A stretch of 64,000 nucleotides of DNA from Prosapia bicincta (taxonomy: Eukaryota; Arthropoda; Insecta; Hemiptera; Cercopidae): positions 280,360,925 through 280,424,924 of the forward strand of contig JBAIZL010000001.1 of the NCBI GenBank assembly GCA_036971475.1. Direction: 5' to 3'. Position numbers and translations under genes: made by a program. Each line of letters begins with the position of its first letter. Positions within the stretch are counted from its first letter, which is position 1. This document shows, piece by piece, positions 40,576-53,914 of this stretch. Below the pieces are notes generated by a model. That model was given only the letters and a program-made list of their open reading frames with translations, was not told where the DNA came from and searched no databases.

Positions 40576-40941
40576 AACCTTATTTAGATCCTGTACTATT
40601 TTTGGTTTACAAAAGAAACAGACGTTGTCCACTGCTTCTACACTGTGCCTGGGTTGCTTTGTCTTCGCCAAGTGCAAACCGTTTGTTTGGGAAATTCTGC
40701 AAAGGCTCTCAATACATATCTCACACGCTATACTTGGCTATTCTTATTTACAATTACATATTTTTCGCACAAAGGGGAACATCGCGGGGAATCTTTGTAT
40801 CTTTTGAACTATAAAAGATATAATTACAAAAAATTGTTTTTAAACTCACGAAAATGGACACGGTCGAACTGGGCCCACGTTCAAATTATCCCTAGGCGGA
40901 CTACGTCAAACCTCAAAGAATCGGGGTTGAATTGGGCCCTT
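40576..40941. repeat. Dispersed segment also present at 49555-49760
   Basis: ctatttttggtttacaa, cctgggttgctttgtcttcg, ccaagtgcaaacc, caatacatat and tacttggcta occur in the same order in both places. The three overlapping frames at 40602-40998 cross this segment into family X copy 3 and have no recognisable product. Confidence 0.75.
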
Positions 40942-42886
40942 CTCCAATTGGATTCCTCGCTAGGCCGTTGCTGTACCGTACACATTTTAGCAATATGAAG
41001 CGCATTTAGAAAATTTAAGAGGTAACAACTACTATTAAAGTAATGTTTTACAGCATCATTTGAAGAACTATTTTATGTTCTCCATTAAGTCTATTATATA
41101 TTTATATGTTCATTACATAATTGTACATAGTTTTTTTATAGTATATAACCAATATCATAAGGAAGGTTAAAAATCTTTCTGTTTGTACAATATAAACAAA
41201 GACCTCTGTTGACCGGATAATGAACTACCTAAGACCTCGGTTGTGTGTTAACAAAATGTTGAGTCCTCTCTAGGCCGTTGCTGTACCGCACACATTTTAG
41301 AAATATGAAACACATTTAGAAAATTTAAGACGTTACAACTAATATTAAAATAATGTTTCACAGCATCATTTGAAGAACTATTTTGTGTACGATTTCATAA
41401 GAATGGTTAAAAATCTTTCTGTTAGGACTGCCTAGAATCTCGGTTGGAGAGGTAGTTGAAAAAAGGTAGTTATTTGATCAAGGTGGTTTGGGATACGCAC
41501 TGTTCACAAAAAATAATCTTTTTTTAGATTCACACTAATTGTTAGATTAGTAATTAGACACTGGACGGCAAGGCACGTTCTCACAACTAACTCTTTTTAA
41601 CTGACTTGTATTCGTTAACATTCTCAACACTTACTAAAGATAATTTTGGCTAACGGAAAGAGCCTATTTAAAATCTCTACCTGGATTCTCTGTCTTTTGT
41701 CATGTACAAGAAATAACCCTCTCTTATATTACTTAAATTATTTGAGCAAATACATTCAAGGATTTATTTCTCTTCACGTAACTTAAGTGCTTAAACTACT
41801 ATACTAATTTCCAAATATTTAATTTTAACGTATGTCAAAATGATGCTGTTGTTTTTTACTGGCTGTGGTCGACACGTCACTGAATTGCAAATCAATTTAT
41901 CATTTTGAGCTCCTATTTTGAAGCACGTATTTTAGTATTTCTTTACTCTTATATAGCCTTAAATATATTATATAGACTACTTGTAAACATTGCTAGTGCA
42001 AGTATAATAACGATGGAATCCTGAATACTGAATTTTAAATAATAGGATATTTAAAATAAACTCTTTTTTTCAGAGTTTATAATGTCAGCAAAAATCATTT
42101 TTATTGCTGAAAGTCATAGACTTATTGCAGTATAAGTTAGCTTATTACATGTATTGCTTATTTCTCACATTAAAAGCTATACGTCTCCTGCGTAGCTTAA
42201 AATTATTAAACCATTTCTCAGTATGCATCTAAAGTTCAAATTTCATTAAAAAAATTGTTTTTATCAATCAAAAAACTATACAATCGGGTATTCTTTCCTT
42301 TTAACTTAGTTCCTATATTTTTTAAACACGGAGGAAAATTAATTTGTTTTTACTAGGCAAGCACATTAAGAAATATTGTTAAAACTATTAAAAAAGCTAT
42401 ATGAATTATCTGAGGCTTTTAAAATTAATGATCGAATGAAATAATTATCAACTTGATTATAAGAAACGTGTAAACATATTAAAATTGTAAAATAAATGAT
42501 TAGCACTATAAATGTAATTTTGTGTCAAATACGAATTTTAATATTTTTAAATGTTCAGTTTGATAAAGATAGATATTTGTTGCTCATAAGTTACAGTACA
42601 TTATTATAATCAACAGTCTAGATATTACACATTATTGAACATATTTATTTAAGAAATGTTTAATTCATTACTAATCATTCAAGTTAAGAGTTTTAGATTG
42701 TAAGCTTAATATTTTTAGGCAAGGGTGCACTTTTCGTAAGGTAAGTCAATAACATTTCGTTCAGTTACAGTTTTCTGATCAAACCATCGTAATAGTTTTG
42801 AAACTAGAGGATTTCGACAAGTGAAATTCAATTCTAATGACTCAAACATTTTGAATATATTTCATTATCATCAGTTTGAACCTCAA
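40942..42886. repeat. Dispersed repeat family X, copy 3
   Basis: Begins with gattcctcgctaggccgttg, as at 29665 and 37883. Repeats the 225-250 bp internal duplication seen in copy 2 (40942-41165 versus about 41190-41420). It then jumps to the part equivalent to 38756 (gtagttatttgatcaagg), so about 0.5 kb present in copies 1 and 2 is missing here. It continues to the 71-bp array at 42887. Confidence 0.8.
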
Positions 42887-43697
42887 ATTCCATATAAATT
42901 GTCGTTGTGAATGTATCCTACTAACATAATGACGAACACACCTATATTGATCACCAAATTCCATATAAATTGTCGTTGTGAATGTATCCTACTAACATAA
43001 TGACGAACACACCTATATTGATCACCAAATTCCATATAAATTGTCGTTGTGAATGTATCCTACTAACATAATGACGAACACACCTATATTGATCACCAAA
43101 TTCCATATAAATTGTCGTTGTGAATGTATCCTACTAACATCATGACGAACACACCTACATTGATCACCATATTCCATATAAATTGTCGTTGTGAATGTAT
43201 CCTACTAACATCATGACGAACACACCTATATTGATCACCAAATTCCATATAAATTGTCGTTGTGAATGTATCCTACTAACATAATGACGAACACACCTAT
43301 ATTGATCACCAAATTCCATATAAATTGTCGTTGTGAATGTATCCTACTAACATAATGACGAACACACCTATATTGATCACCAAATTCCAAATAAATTGTC
43401 GTTGTGAATGTATCCTACTAACATCATGACGAACACACCTACATTGATCACCATATTCCATATAAATTGTCGTTGTGAATGTATCCTACTAACATAATGA
43501 CGAACACACCTATATTGATCACCAAATTCCATATAAATTGTCGTTGTGAATGTATCCTACTAACATAATGACGAACACACCTATATTGATCACCAAATTC
43601 CATATAAATTGTCGTTGTGAATGTATCCTACTAACATCATGACGAACACACCTACATTGATCACCAAATTCCATATAAATTGTCGTTGTGAATGTGA
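42887..43697. repeat. 71-bp tandem array, part 1 (about 11 copies)
   Basis: Units contain ccatataaattgtcgttgtg, aatgtatcctactaacat, aatgacgaacacacct and atattgatcaccaaatt. Spacing is exactly 71 bases and units are almost identical, so the expansion is recent. The main variants are taatgacg versus catgacg and atattg versus acattg. Confidence 0.97.
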
Positions 43698-44044
43698 TGT
43701 GTGTGGATCAAACCAGTAGTACTTCCAATGAAACGTTTTTCAACACTGTTCTAATATTAGGGAATATTATGTACGCTATCGTTAAACGAATAGTAACTGT
43801 CATATATAATAAAATAAAGTGAATAGGTTTGTATTGTATTTATCTCAAAAATCTTTACATCTTTGTTTAAGATTTTTAATAAGGCTCTTCATTATTTATA
43901 TTTATATTATTATTTACAAATAATTAATAATTCTACTATTAAAAAAAACAGACAAATATGAATTGTTGCAGCGATACATAATAATAATAATAAAGTCTCG
44001 TAATTAGCTGTTTTAGTGATCAACATAAATAAATAAAACATCTC
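43698..44044. mobile_element. ~345-bp insertion interrupting the 71-bp array
   Basis: The array breaks within a unit after gtcgttgtgaatgt and resumes at atgacgaatacacct. The interrupted unit lacks about 14 bases (the atcctactaacat part). The insert is AT-rich, includes an ataataataataataaag run, and ends in cataaataaataaaacatc. No terminal repeats or coding sequence are evident. It could be an unrecognised short element or a remnant of non-array sequence between two expansions. Confidence 0.6.
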
Positions 44045-44722
44045 ACATGACGAATACACCTATATTGATCACCAAATTCCATATAAATTGTCGTTGTGAA
44101 TGTATCCTACTAACATCCTGACGAACACACCTATATTGATCACCAAATTCCATATAAATTGTCGTTGTGAATGTATCCTACTAACATAATGACGAACACA
44201 CCTACATTGATCACCAAATTCCATATAAATTGTCGTTGTGAATGTATCCTACTAACATCATGACGAACACACCTACATTGATCACCAAATTCCATATAAA
44301 TTGTCGTTGTGAATGTATCCTACTAACATCATGACGAATACACCTATATTGATCACCAAATTCCATATAAATTGTCGTTGTGAATGTATCCTACTAACAT
44401 CCTGACGAACACACCTACATTGATCACCAAATTCCATATAAATTGTCGTTGTGAATGTATCCTACTAACATCCTGACGAACACACCTACATTGATCACCA
44501 AATTCCATATAAATTGTCGTTGTGAATGTATCCTACTAACATCCTGACGAACACACCTACATTGATCACCAAATTCCATATAAATTGTCGTTGTGAATGT
44601 ATCCTACTAACATCCTGACGAACACACCTACATTGATCACCAAATTCCATATAAATTGTCGTTATGAATGTATCCTACTAACATCATGACAAACACACCT
44701 ACATTGATCACCAAATTTTTAA
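44045..44722. repeat. 71-bp tandem array, part 2 (about 9.5 copies)
   Basis: Same unit and phase as part 1, with a new variant (cctgacg in place of catgacg) that is repeated in several neighbouring units, showing local spread. Ends at caccaaatttttaatttgg, where the sequence rejoins the family X consensus seen at 40260. Confidence 0.97.
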
Positions 44723-44774
44723 TTTGGTTTAGGGAACGATTCTAAATATAAAAAGAATATAATGCATCGATATA

Positions 44775-45040
44775 CAAGCATGCCTCGTTATTCGTGGGGG
44801 ATACTTTCTCCGGACTTACCGCAAATAGTGAAACCGTGAATACTGAAATTAACTGTATATGGAAAGGAGAAGATTCCGTTCCACATTAAAAATTTTAACA
44901 ATAATTACAGCTACACTGTACTTCCGTCTGTATTCTTCCGTCAAATCTTGGTTCGCACTTTTTAAAAGATTTTTGACACCATCATTGTTAATGTCTTAAA
45001 ATCCTTCACCGTTAAGTCATGTCCTATTGAGATAATATTA
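44775..45040. mobile_element. Tigger-type transposon end 2
   Basis: caagcatgcctcgttattcg, tgggggatactttctccgg, cttaccgcaaatagtgaaac and cgtgaatactgaaa match the Tigger/pogo terminal repeat pattern better than the 40329 copy. It is followed by tgtatatggaaagg and tgtacttccgtctg, shared with 40329-40575, and then by a transposase relic. Confidence 0.78.
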
Positions 45041-45187
45041 GTCCGTAAGCACCACAGCACAGCAGAACAATCATATTATCTTTTGCGGCATTAAACCCCC
45101 AACATATTTCTCCTCCTTAGATAAGAAAGTTAGTGAATGCATTATTTTACAAAACAGTCCGGTATCATCCGTGTTAAAAACTTGATC
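45041..45187 (-). pseudogene. Tigger/pogo-type transposase relic (DDE domain start)
   Basis: Minus strand reads DQVFNTDDTGLFCKIMHSLT continuing FLSKEEKYVGGLMPQKII, one stop, then LFCCAVVLTD: 49 codons. The pattern VFN-x-D-[DE]-TGLF-x-K, then SKEEK and a hydrophobic LLC-A strand, is the start of the DDE catalytic domain of Tigger-type transposases, related to CENP-B. The D of NTDDTG corresponds to the first catalytic aspartate. The DNA-binding half and the rest of the catalytic domain are missing. It runs toward the terminal repeat at 44775 with only ~266 bases between them, so the C-terminal half is deleted. Dead copy. Confidence 0.82.
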
Positions 45188-45773
45188 GACGGAAAGCATT
45201 ATAAAAATATATTGTGTTTAATAATTAACACTTGAGTTATTTTCAATTTCTACATTATAAAGCGATAAAACTGAATTAATTTCTAAAGTAGTATTTAAAA
45301 TGTCACACATCTCAAAAAAAACCTCTTCCATGTAAATACTGTAGATGAATAATTTATTCGTTTATTATTTAATACTGTAGTGCTACTAAAGTAAAAAAAA
45401 TTCATATTTATCTATAAGATCAAAATACTACGGTCGTAATTTATGTTAAAAATAACTTCATTGTTGTTATAAATGAGTGAAATATTATGAAGTTAGTAGT
45501 CTATCGTTTAATTTATTTTTTGTGAACATTTACAAAAGTAGGTTGAATAAATGACTGTGTTATAATATAAAATTTGTTGAACATAATAACGAATCGTGTA
45601 TTACAGGTAATTTTAACAATCCTTTCTACTCTAACACTCAATATTGAGTGTTATTCTTCATGTAATTCTTGATGATATTTTTATAACTTCGGATATATTA
45701 TTTTTTGTAAAAGTTATAACTTAAAATATGTTTCTTTATTATCTAATTTGGTTTACTTTAGATATGCTTATGC
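45188..45773. other. AT-rich spacer with a 22-bp perfect palindrome
   Basis: taacactcaatattgagtgtta at 45632-45653 is a perfect palindrome written here in two halves: taacactcaat and attgagtgtta. Nothing else recognised. Confidence 0.6.
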
Positions 45774-45808
45774 CGGATGATGGAAACAATTAATTTTCCG
45801 AAAGCTCT
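45774..45808 (+). ncRNA. Hammerhead-like motif relic, single copy
   Basis: Plus strand: CGGAUGA (one change from CUGAUGA), extra U, stem GGAAA, loop, stem UUUCC, then GAAAGCUC. The layout is the same as at 19081-19122 with a completely different but still paired stem II. There is no foldback partner here. Confidence 0.35.
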
Positions 45809-48275
<2,467 letters not shown>

Positions 48276-48352
48276 TTAAATATATATATGGATAAACAAA
48301 GACTTTCATAAAAAAAAATATTTTGTTTTACTTCATAAATTTATTTCAAACT

Positions 48353-48390
48353 AAAGCTTTTCACTGATGAACAGGATCAGCATTTTCAAA
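48353..48390 (-). ncRNA. Decayed hammerhead-like motif
   Basis: Minus strand: UUGAAAA in place of CUGANGA, then U, stem GCUGAU, loop CCUGUUC, stem AUCAGU, GAAA and AAGCUUU. Compared with 25108-25148 the stem has changed on both sides and still pairs (GCUGAU with AUCAGU, one G-U). The left core box is lost, so this copy cannot be an active ribozyme. Confidence 0.4.
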
Positions 48391-48480
48391 ACTCATTTAG
48401 TACGGTATAGTTCTGTGGTTACATTAGGATATAATTGAACATATATATTTACCAAGAAAAAATAATTTCACCTGAGAATT

Positions 48481-48484
<4 letters not shown>

Positions 48485-48526
<42 letters not shown>
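48485..48526. repeat. (TA)n microsatellite
   Basis: Pure TA run of about 21 units. Confidence 0.9.
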
Positions 48527-48531
<5 letters not shown>

Positions 48532-48684
48532 TCACTATATGTACTTAAACAGAATCTTACTTGGTATTTATGCGAGTTAACTTTCAAAGACTGGTCTTGT
48601 CTCCATCAAACTTGCATAAATACGAAGTAATAGTTTTGTTTAAATGAAAGTGATAAGTGAATACAAGAAAACAGTGCTGCAAAG

Positions 48685-48686
<2 letters not shown>

Positions 48687-48774
<88 letters not shown>
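48687..48774. repeat. (CA)n(TA)n compound microsatellite
   Basis: About 15 AC units followed by about 29 TA units, the same order as at 23583-23669 and 57674-57737. Confidence 0.95.
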
Positions 48775-48777
<3 letters not shown>

Positions 48778-49554
48778 TACATTTCTCTTTTAAATAAAAA
48801 AAAGATTTTGAATAAGTCAGTCAGTCAGGATAGAAGAAGATCTGTTGTTTTTGCTGCGGTTGTCTTCTTTACCATTGCCTGCAGCTTCTATTGGTATCAG
48901 GGCTGATAGTAATCATCTGATACGAAATATGGAGTATTTTCCATTAGGAAGAAGTCTTATATAGTTGGGAAATGTATAAAGTGTTGTAGCATGGAAAAAT
49001 GATTTTATATAAACTCGGGAAGAGTTTTCATTTGTTTTGTTTTGGTATAAACAGAATAGGCTACACTTAAAAATTATGTGTTTTAATAGGTAATAATGAC
49101 AGTTGAAAATAAATTGCAGTATAAGATGGATTAAGGTACAGTCCTTTTGCAGATGTATGATCATGGAATTAACGTGTGCAGTTACATACCTGAGGTAGAC
49201 GGAATCTATATCGGGATAGTAAATAGGCGTCGCTTGTATGAAAACGTGCAAATAAGGATAGGTGGAATTGCGTGTGACTAAGGATACCCATGGTAATAAG
49301 AATTAAGGAGAATTATAGCATACCTGAAGCACATATACACTCAATCTTGGTGAAGATAACTATCTATCCAATATTTTGTGAATCTTATATATCTATAACA
49401 ATTTTCTGAAAGCTAGTAATTAAGTGCACTTCTTTCCAAAGTTACCATGATTTAGACAAGAAAGTTATAGTAATATTAGTATATATTTGTGCGTATAAAT
49501 TTGAGCAAATATTTTTGAATTTCCAGACATCTTAAAACAATTTCCATCTTAGTT
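48775..49554. other. Spacer, nothing recognised
   Basis: A 112-codon minus-strand frame at 48913-49251 has no recognisable domain and no supporting context. Confidence 0.45.
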
Positions 49555-49760
49555 TCCGGCTTACATTTACCGCAACAGTACTATTTTTGGTTTACAACAG
49601 CAACAGATGTTGGCCACTGGTTCTAAACTTTACCTGGGTTGCTTTGTCTTCGCCAAGTGCCAAACCTTGCAAAGGGTCACAATACATATTTCACAAACTA
49701 TACTTGGCTAGTCATATTTACAATTAGGCCTACATATTTTTCGCATAGGTCGGCTCACTC
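49555..49760. repeat. Dispersed segment matching 40585-40780
   Basis: ctatttttggtttacaacag, acctgggttgctttgtcttcg-like and gccaagtgccaaacc blocks, then cacaatacatatttcac and tacttggcta, occur in the same order as next to family X copy 2. This indicates a further, mostly lost, family member. Confidence 0.75.
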
Positions 49761-49841
49761 ACACAAAGGCAAAGGATTAAGGACGGGCCGCATTCATTCT
49801 GGGTTTTACCCTGCTCTGAGTAAAGTTTCAAAGTGTTGTCG

Positions 49842-49884
49842 CGAAAGTACAAGTACTTTCGTACTAGTACTTTTGTACTAGTAC
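49842..49884. other. Cluster of GTAC-centred palindromes
   Basis: cgaaagtac (49842-49850) and gtactttcg (49853-49861) form a 9-bp hairpin with an AA loop. The perfect 10-base palindrome gtactagtac follows at 49861-49870 and again at 49875-49884. Clustered short direct and inverted motifs like this are common near the ends of hAT-type transposons; no transposase is seen, so the link is inferred. Confidence 0.6.
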
Positions 49885-52484
49885 ATCCGGCAAAAAAGTT
49901 GACGTTTCCGATTCCGTACCTAGCCCTTCAATTTTTAATATAGATTTAACAATTATAAACGATGATGACAAGCCGTGACATTAAACCGGGTTAATTATAA
50001 ACTATATTTTTACAGTGTTCTGTTGTGTGAGAAATTAGTTGATTTAGTTATAAGTGACGGTGTCTTTGCTATGTGGATAGTTCATCTGTGTTGTGTATAA
50101 TTGCGATCAGACTCACACATCAAGGTAAAGGCTTGATTATTTTTTTAAACTACATTTTTATAGACTATAAATGTTATATTAACATAATAAATTTAAAGAA
50201 ATGTTTTTAATCAATTCATTTGTTCTATCTTTGTGTGTACGCTTTCCCTCCACTGTAATCGGCTACAGGCCACACATTAACCACTATAACAAGTAATAAT
50301 GTTTTTGTAAAAAACCGAATTACTAATGTTTTTTATAATCACGTATCGTAAAGGTCAATGTAATAAGGATTAACCTACAGCGTGACCAAATACAAAATTT
50401 TCCGACCACTCCGAGATGAGGAAACTTGTTTATGTAAACAAATAGCACATAATGTGAAGATAAAACTCTGAAATTCATAAAATTTATCCAGTTATGTTGA
50501 CTTATATCCTGAATTCGATTAAGCAAATGGTATTTCATTAATCAATGTTTAAAGTTAAGGCAATGATTGAAAACCTAAAAATAACGGTACTTTTTTCTTT
50601 TTTGGTATAAAAAATATTAGAGTTTAAAAAAGTTATAAAAAATTACATAGTGCTCGTATAATTAAACGACAAGAATAATGATGCTATTGATTTTTATTTA
50701 CCTCTTTTTTGTAGTATTTAGAGGCGTTCCAACTCAATATAACGAAAAGTTATAATTTACCGTTTTGTTTCGATTAACCTACTCAATTCATAGTTTTTAA
50801 AAAAACTAAAGTAAAATAGTGGTGGAAACATTGCCGCTTTCAAATGAAGTATGCAAACAACGTTTATTCATAGAAATGAAATAAGCTGTGTTACTGCAAA
50901 GTGCATCATAAAACCTAATAATAAATACATAAAGACATACTCACCTTGATAAGGTGAAAGTTTTCATTTAGTAAATTACTCCTTTCAATTTAAAAAAATA
51001 TTTGTTCTGTTCATTATTAACAATTAATTATCTAACAACCACAATTACATAACTTGATGTTATAAAACATACTCAATGTATTTACAGTATTGTGTTAAAA
51101 TATTTACATATTAATGATGTCTTACATAATAATATTGTTACATTACTTTATGGTCACTTACAGATTAATAATATAAAAAAACCTACATAAATTATTGTTC
51201 ATATAAGTAGTCTATATCCATAGGAAGTAATTTACTTTGCTCTTGAAAAAGATGACATGAGTAAATGAAAACAAGGTAGCAGGTAGGCTACATGAAAATC
51301 AATATAGTATTACTGTAATTTGTTTACTGTTATCAGTAGTAAATAGTGTAAAGAACATGATTATTAAATAGTTCGGTTTTATAAGGAGTTAACTAATCAG
51401 CTTTGTCGTGTTGTTAGTATTTTAAGTTTTTCAAATCTAAATAATAAACAGTAGATGTTAATTTTAAAGCATATATGTCTAGTTGACAGAAGTTTTTTTT
51501 AATAATAAAAATGAATAACAGAATTTGTTTATTCTTCGAATGTTCTGATTTAACTACAAATTAATTATTTTAAGCTGTTAGGTGTCTAATATTGACCTAT
51601 TTATCTATTCAAAACTAAATTCTCTACATGTTTTGTCTAAAATTTAGCCTATACATAGTCTATATATTAGTAATTTAATAAAGATATTCACTTCAAACCT
51701 AAAAGTAATTCGATTTTCGACTACAATCATAAAAGTTTTCGTCAGATATCTTACAAGTTATAAGTAGAAGGGAAACGTTTTACTCAATTTTTGTGTTAAT
51801 TAGGCTATACATAGAGCCCTCTTAATTTTTCAATTTATATTTGTTGTTTCCAATTTGTTGTTTTCAATTTAGTATTTGAAAAAAACTGTGATGTGCAAAG
51901 AACTAGATTATAAATATTTGTATAAGCAATTTTCACGAAAGTGTATAAAAAATAAGTAAATTAAAGAAGTAAACACTACAATCATTAAAACAATATGTCA
52001 CAACAACAACAAAAAATTTATCCTTAATCAAAACACATTTTCGATAACCATGTTGCCCTCGTCAGTCAATCTACACTTAACATGAATAGTCAAACAATGT
52101 TCAACATTAAATAAAAATTCAAAATTAGATTAATAAAACATTTTTCTCAGATAATACGAATCTGTTTCTTATGAAAAATTATCTGTGCACTTATAAAAAA
52201 TATACGCTATAACCACATTTGACAACATTTTCATTTAAAACTAACAAAGTATCATATTTATACAATGTAAACCTTGAATATAAATCGAGTTAAAAACAAG
52301 GAAAGTTATTTTATTGTTGTGTCAAGAAATATAAATCAGAATCTCATTCAAACTGTGCAAGACCTAACGTCTGTCCTGGCTCTAAATAAAGCATGGCCTT
52401 GAAAAGTGTGTTAAAGTGTGTAAAGTCTGTCAGCGATTGCAGATCCATCTATTGAATCCACTCGAGAACTAAAACGCACTTTCA
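49885..52484. other. AT-rich spacer, nothing recognised
   Basis: About 2.6 kb with no repeat period, RNA gene or supported coding region. The only frame (50323-50538, minus) has no recognisable domain. Confidence 0.5.
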
Positions 52485-52603
52485 TACGGTACAGCAAATG
52501 TATAGCGAGGACCGAAAACCGAAGTCCTGGACTAAGACCTCGGTGTGTGCGAGTACCGCCCTAGGCGGTAGTGTGTCAGGACCTCGCTTGTTGGCCCATA
52601 CAA

Positions 52604-52604
<1 letters not shown>
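52485..52604 (-). repeat. Family X fragment, inverted
   Basis: tacggtacagcaaatgtatag followed by cgagga is the reverse complement of the tcctcgctaggccgttgctgtaccgta-type block of family X (40950, 38118), with gacctcgg and gaggtcc-type motifs nearby. It abuts a long (CA)n tract, as copy 1 does at its left edge. Confidence 0.6.
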
Positions 52605-52823
<219 letters not shown>

Positions 52824-52827
<4 letters not shown>

Positions 52828-53144
52828 GTCTATTGATCTTTTATCTTTATACTTCTAATGATATGATACAATTTTTTAATAACTTAAGCTGAACTGTTGG
52901 GATTTATTGTTTAATTAAATCTATTTGCAAAAATCTTTCCTAATCCTAGTCATGGCATGGACCAATTAGAATGTTATACTTTTTGATACTTAATTTAATA
53001 AATTGCCGAAATATGTTTTTAAAAATTAGCTATATCAGCATATTTTTTTCATATTTAAACAATAGTTAATAATTTAAACACATATAACCTATTAACCAAA
53101 AATAAACGTTTTATTTGGAAAACTATTTAAGCCGCTTCGTATAT
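52824..53144. other. AT-rich spacer
   Basis: Nothing recognised. Confidence 0.5.
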
Positions 53145-53350
53145 TTTAATTTCTTCTGTACCCAACTTCTTACGTTTATATGTTCATATCAGTTTTCTCT
53201 GCACTCCCCTTATGTAAATTTCAATTTTTTCTGGGTAGCTCTATGCACATGTCAATTTCCTCTGTACCCTCCCTTTGTGTACATTAAAATATCCTTTGTG
53301 CCCACACTCTCATGTGCATTTCAATATCATCTATACCTCCTTTATGTACC
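53145..53350. repeat. Degenerate minisatellite, ~34-bp unit, about six copies
   Basis: Diverged units of the form tttcctctgtaccctcc followed by ctttgtgtacat and aaat/tcaa can be lined up from 53145 to 53350 (ttctgtaccc, tctgcactcccc, tctgtaccctccc, tttgtgcccacac, atctatacctcc). A 109-codon frame with a TTG start runs through it and is likely a by-product. Confidence 0.6.
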
Positions 53351-53707
53351 GAGTTATTTATGTTTCGAAATAATTGATGTTGAAGGTAATTGCTTTTCAA
53401 GAGACATATACATAAGGGCTTATATACACAGATTTGTTAGTTAGATATTTTATTTACTTTAATTAAAAGTTTTCTTTGCATTTGCTTCAAGCTTTTAATA
53501 ATAAAAGTTGATTCATATTTGTTACGCCTGACCTGGTCAACTTAGTATCAACGTTAGATCTAATTGTTCAGAAAAAGTATATAAATGTTGCCATAATTCT
53601 TAATTTGAAAGTCATTTCGACCCATTTATCATATAAATCTAAATATCCTTACTAATAGGCAAAATACAGAATCGTATTTTATTCCTTAGTTTATAAAATT
53701 TCTTAAG
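53351..53707. other. AT-rich spacer
   Basis: Nothing recognised. Confidence 0.5.
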
Positions 53708-53914
53708 ATGAATGTAATTTCAGTATTGTATTTATATTGCAATTCACATAAAACAAACATCAATGAGGTCTATGATTTGTATAACAATGTTATAGAATTG
53801 TTAAACATCAATGAGGTCTATGATTTGTACAATAATGTTATAGAATTGTTAGATGCATACAAAAGGGATGCTGGAACATATGAATGTCTTGGTTTGAAAG
53901 TTAGGGTGGGATGA
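53708..53914 (+). other. Small ATG frame (68 aa) with an in-frame 48-bp duplication
   Basis: The frame contains two adjacent copies of NINEVYDLYNNVIELL, encoded by 53756-53803 and 53804-53851. The copies differ at two bases, TAT/TAC and AAC/AAT, both silent. The predicted product is short, acidic in the repeat and helix-like, followed by DAYKRDAGTYECLG and a stop. No domain recognised, no signal peptide. It could be an exon fragment or a recent chance duplication in non-coding DNA. Confidence 0.25.

Noticed and set aside
40339..40998. Four overlapping plus-strand frames of 60-117 codons
   Set aside because: They lie in a Tigger-type terminal repeat and dispersed family X sequence, and overlap in different frames.
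42887..44722. CRISPR-like regular repeats
   Set aside because: The 71-bp units are contiguous with no unique spacers, and the DNA is eukaryotic.
45181..45200. A ggaaagc segment resembling the hammerhead GAAA side
   Set aside because: No CUGANGA-like box or pairing stem nearby; it is part of the transposase relic edge.
48913..49251. 112-codon minus-strand frame
   Set aside because: No domain, no family, AT-rich composition like the spacer around it, no supporting signals.
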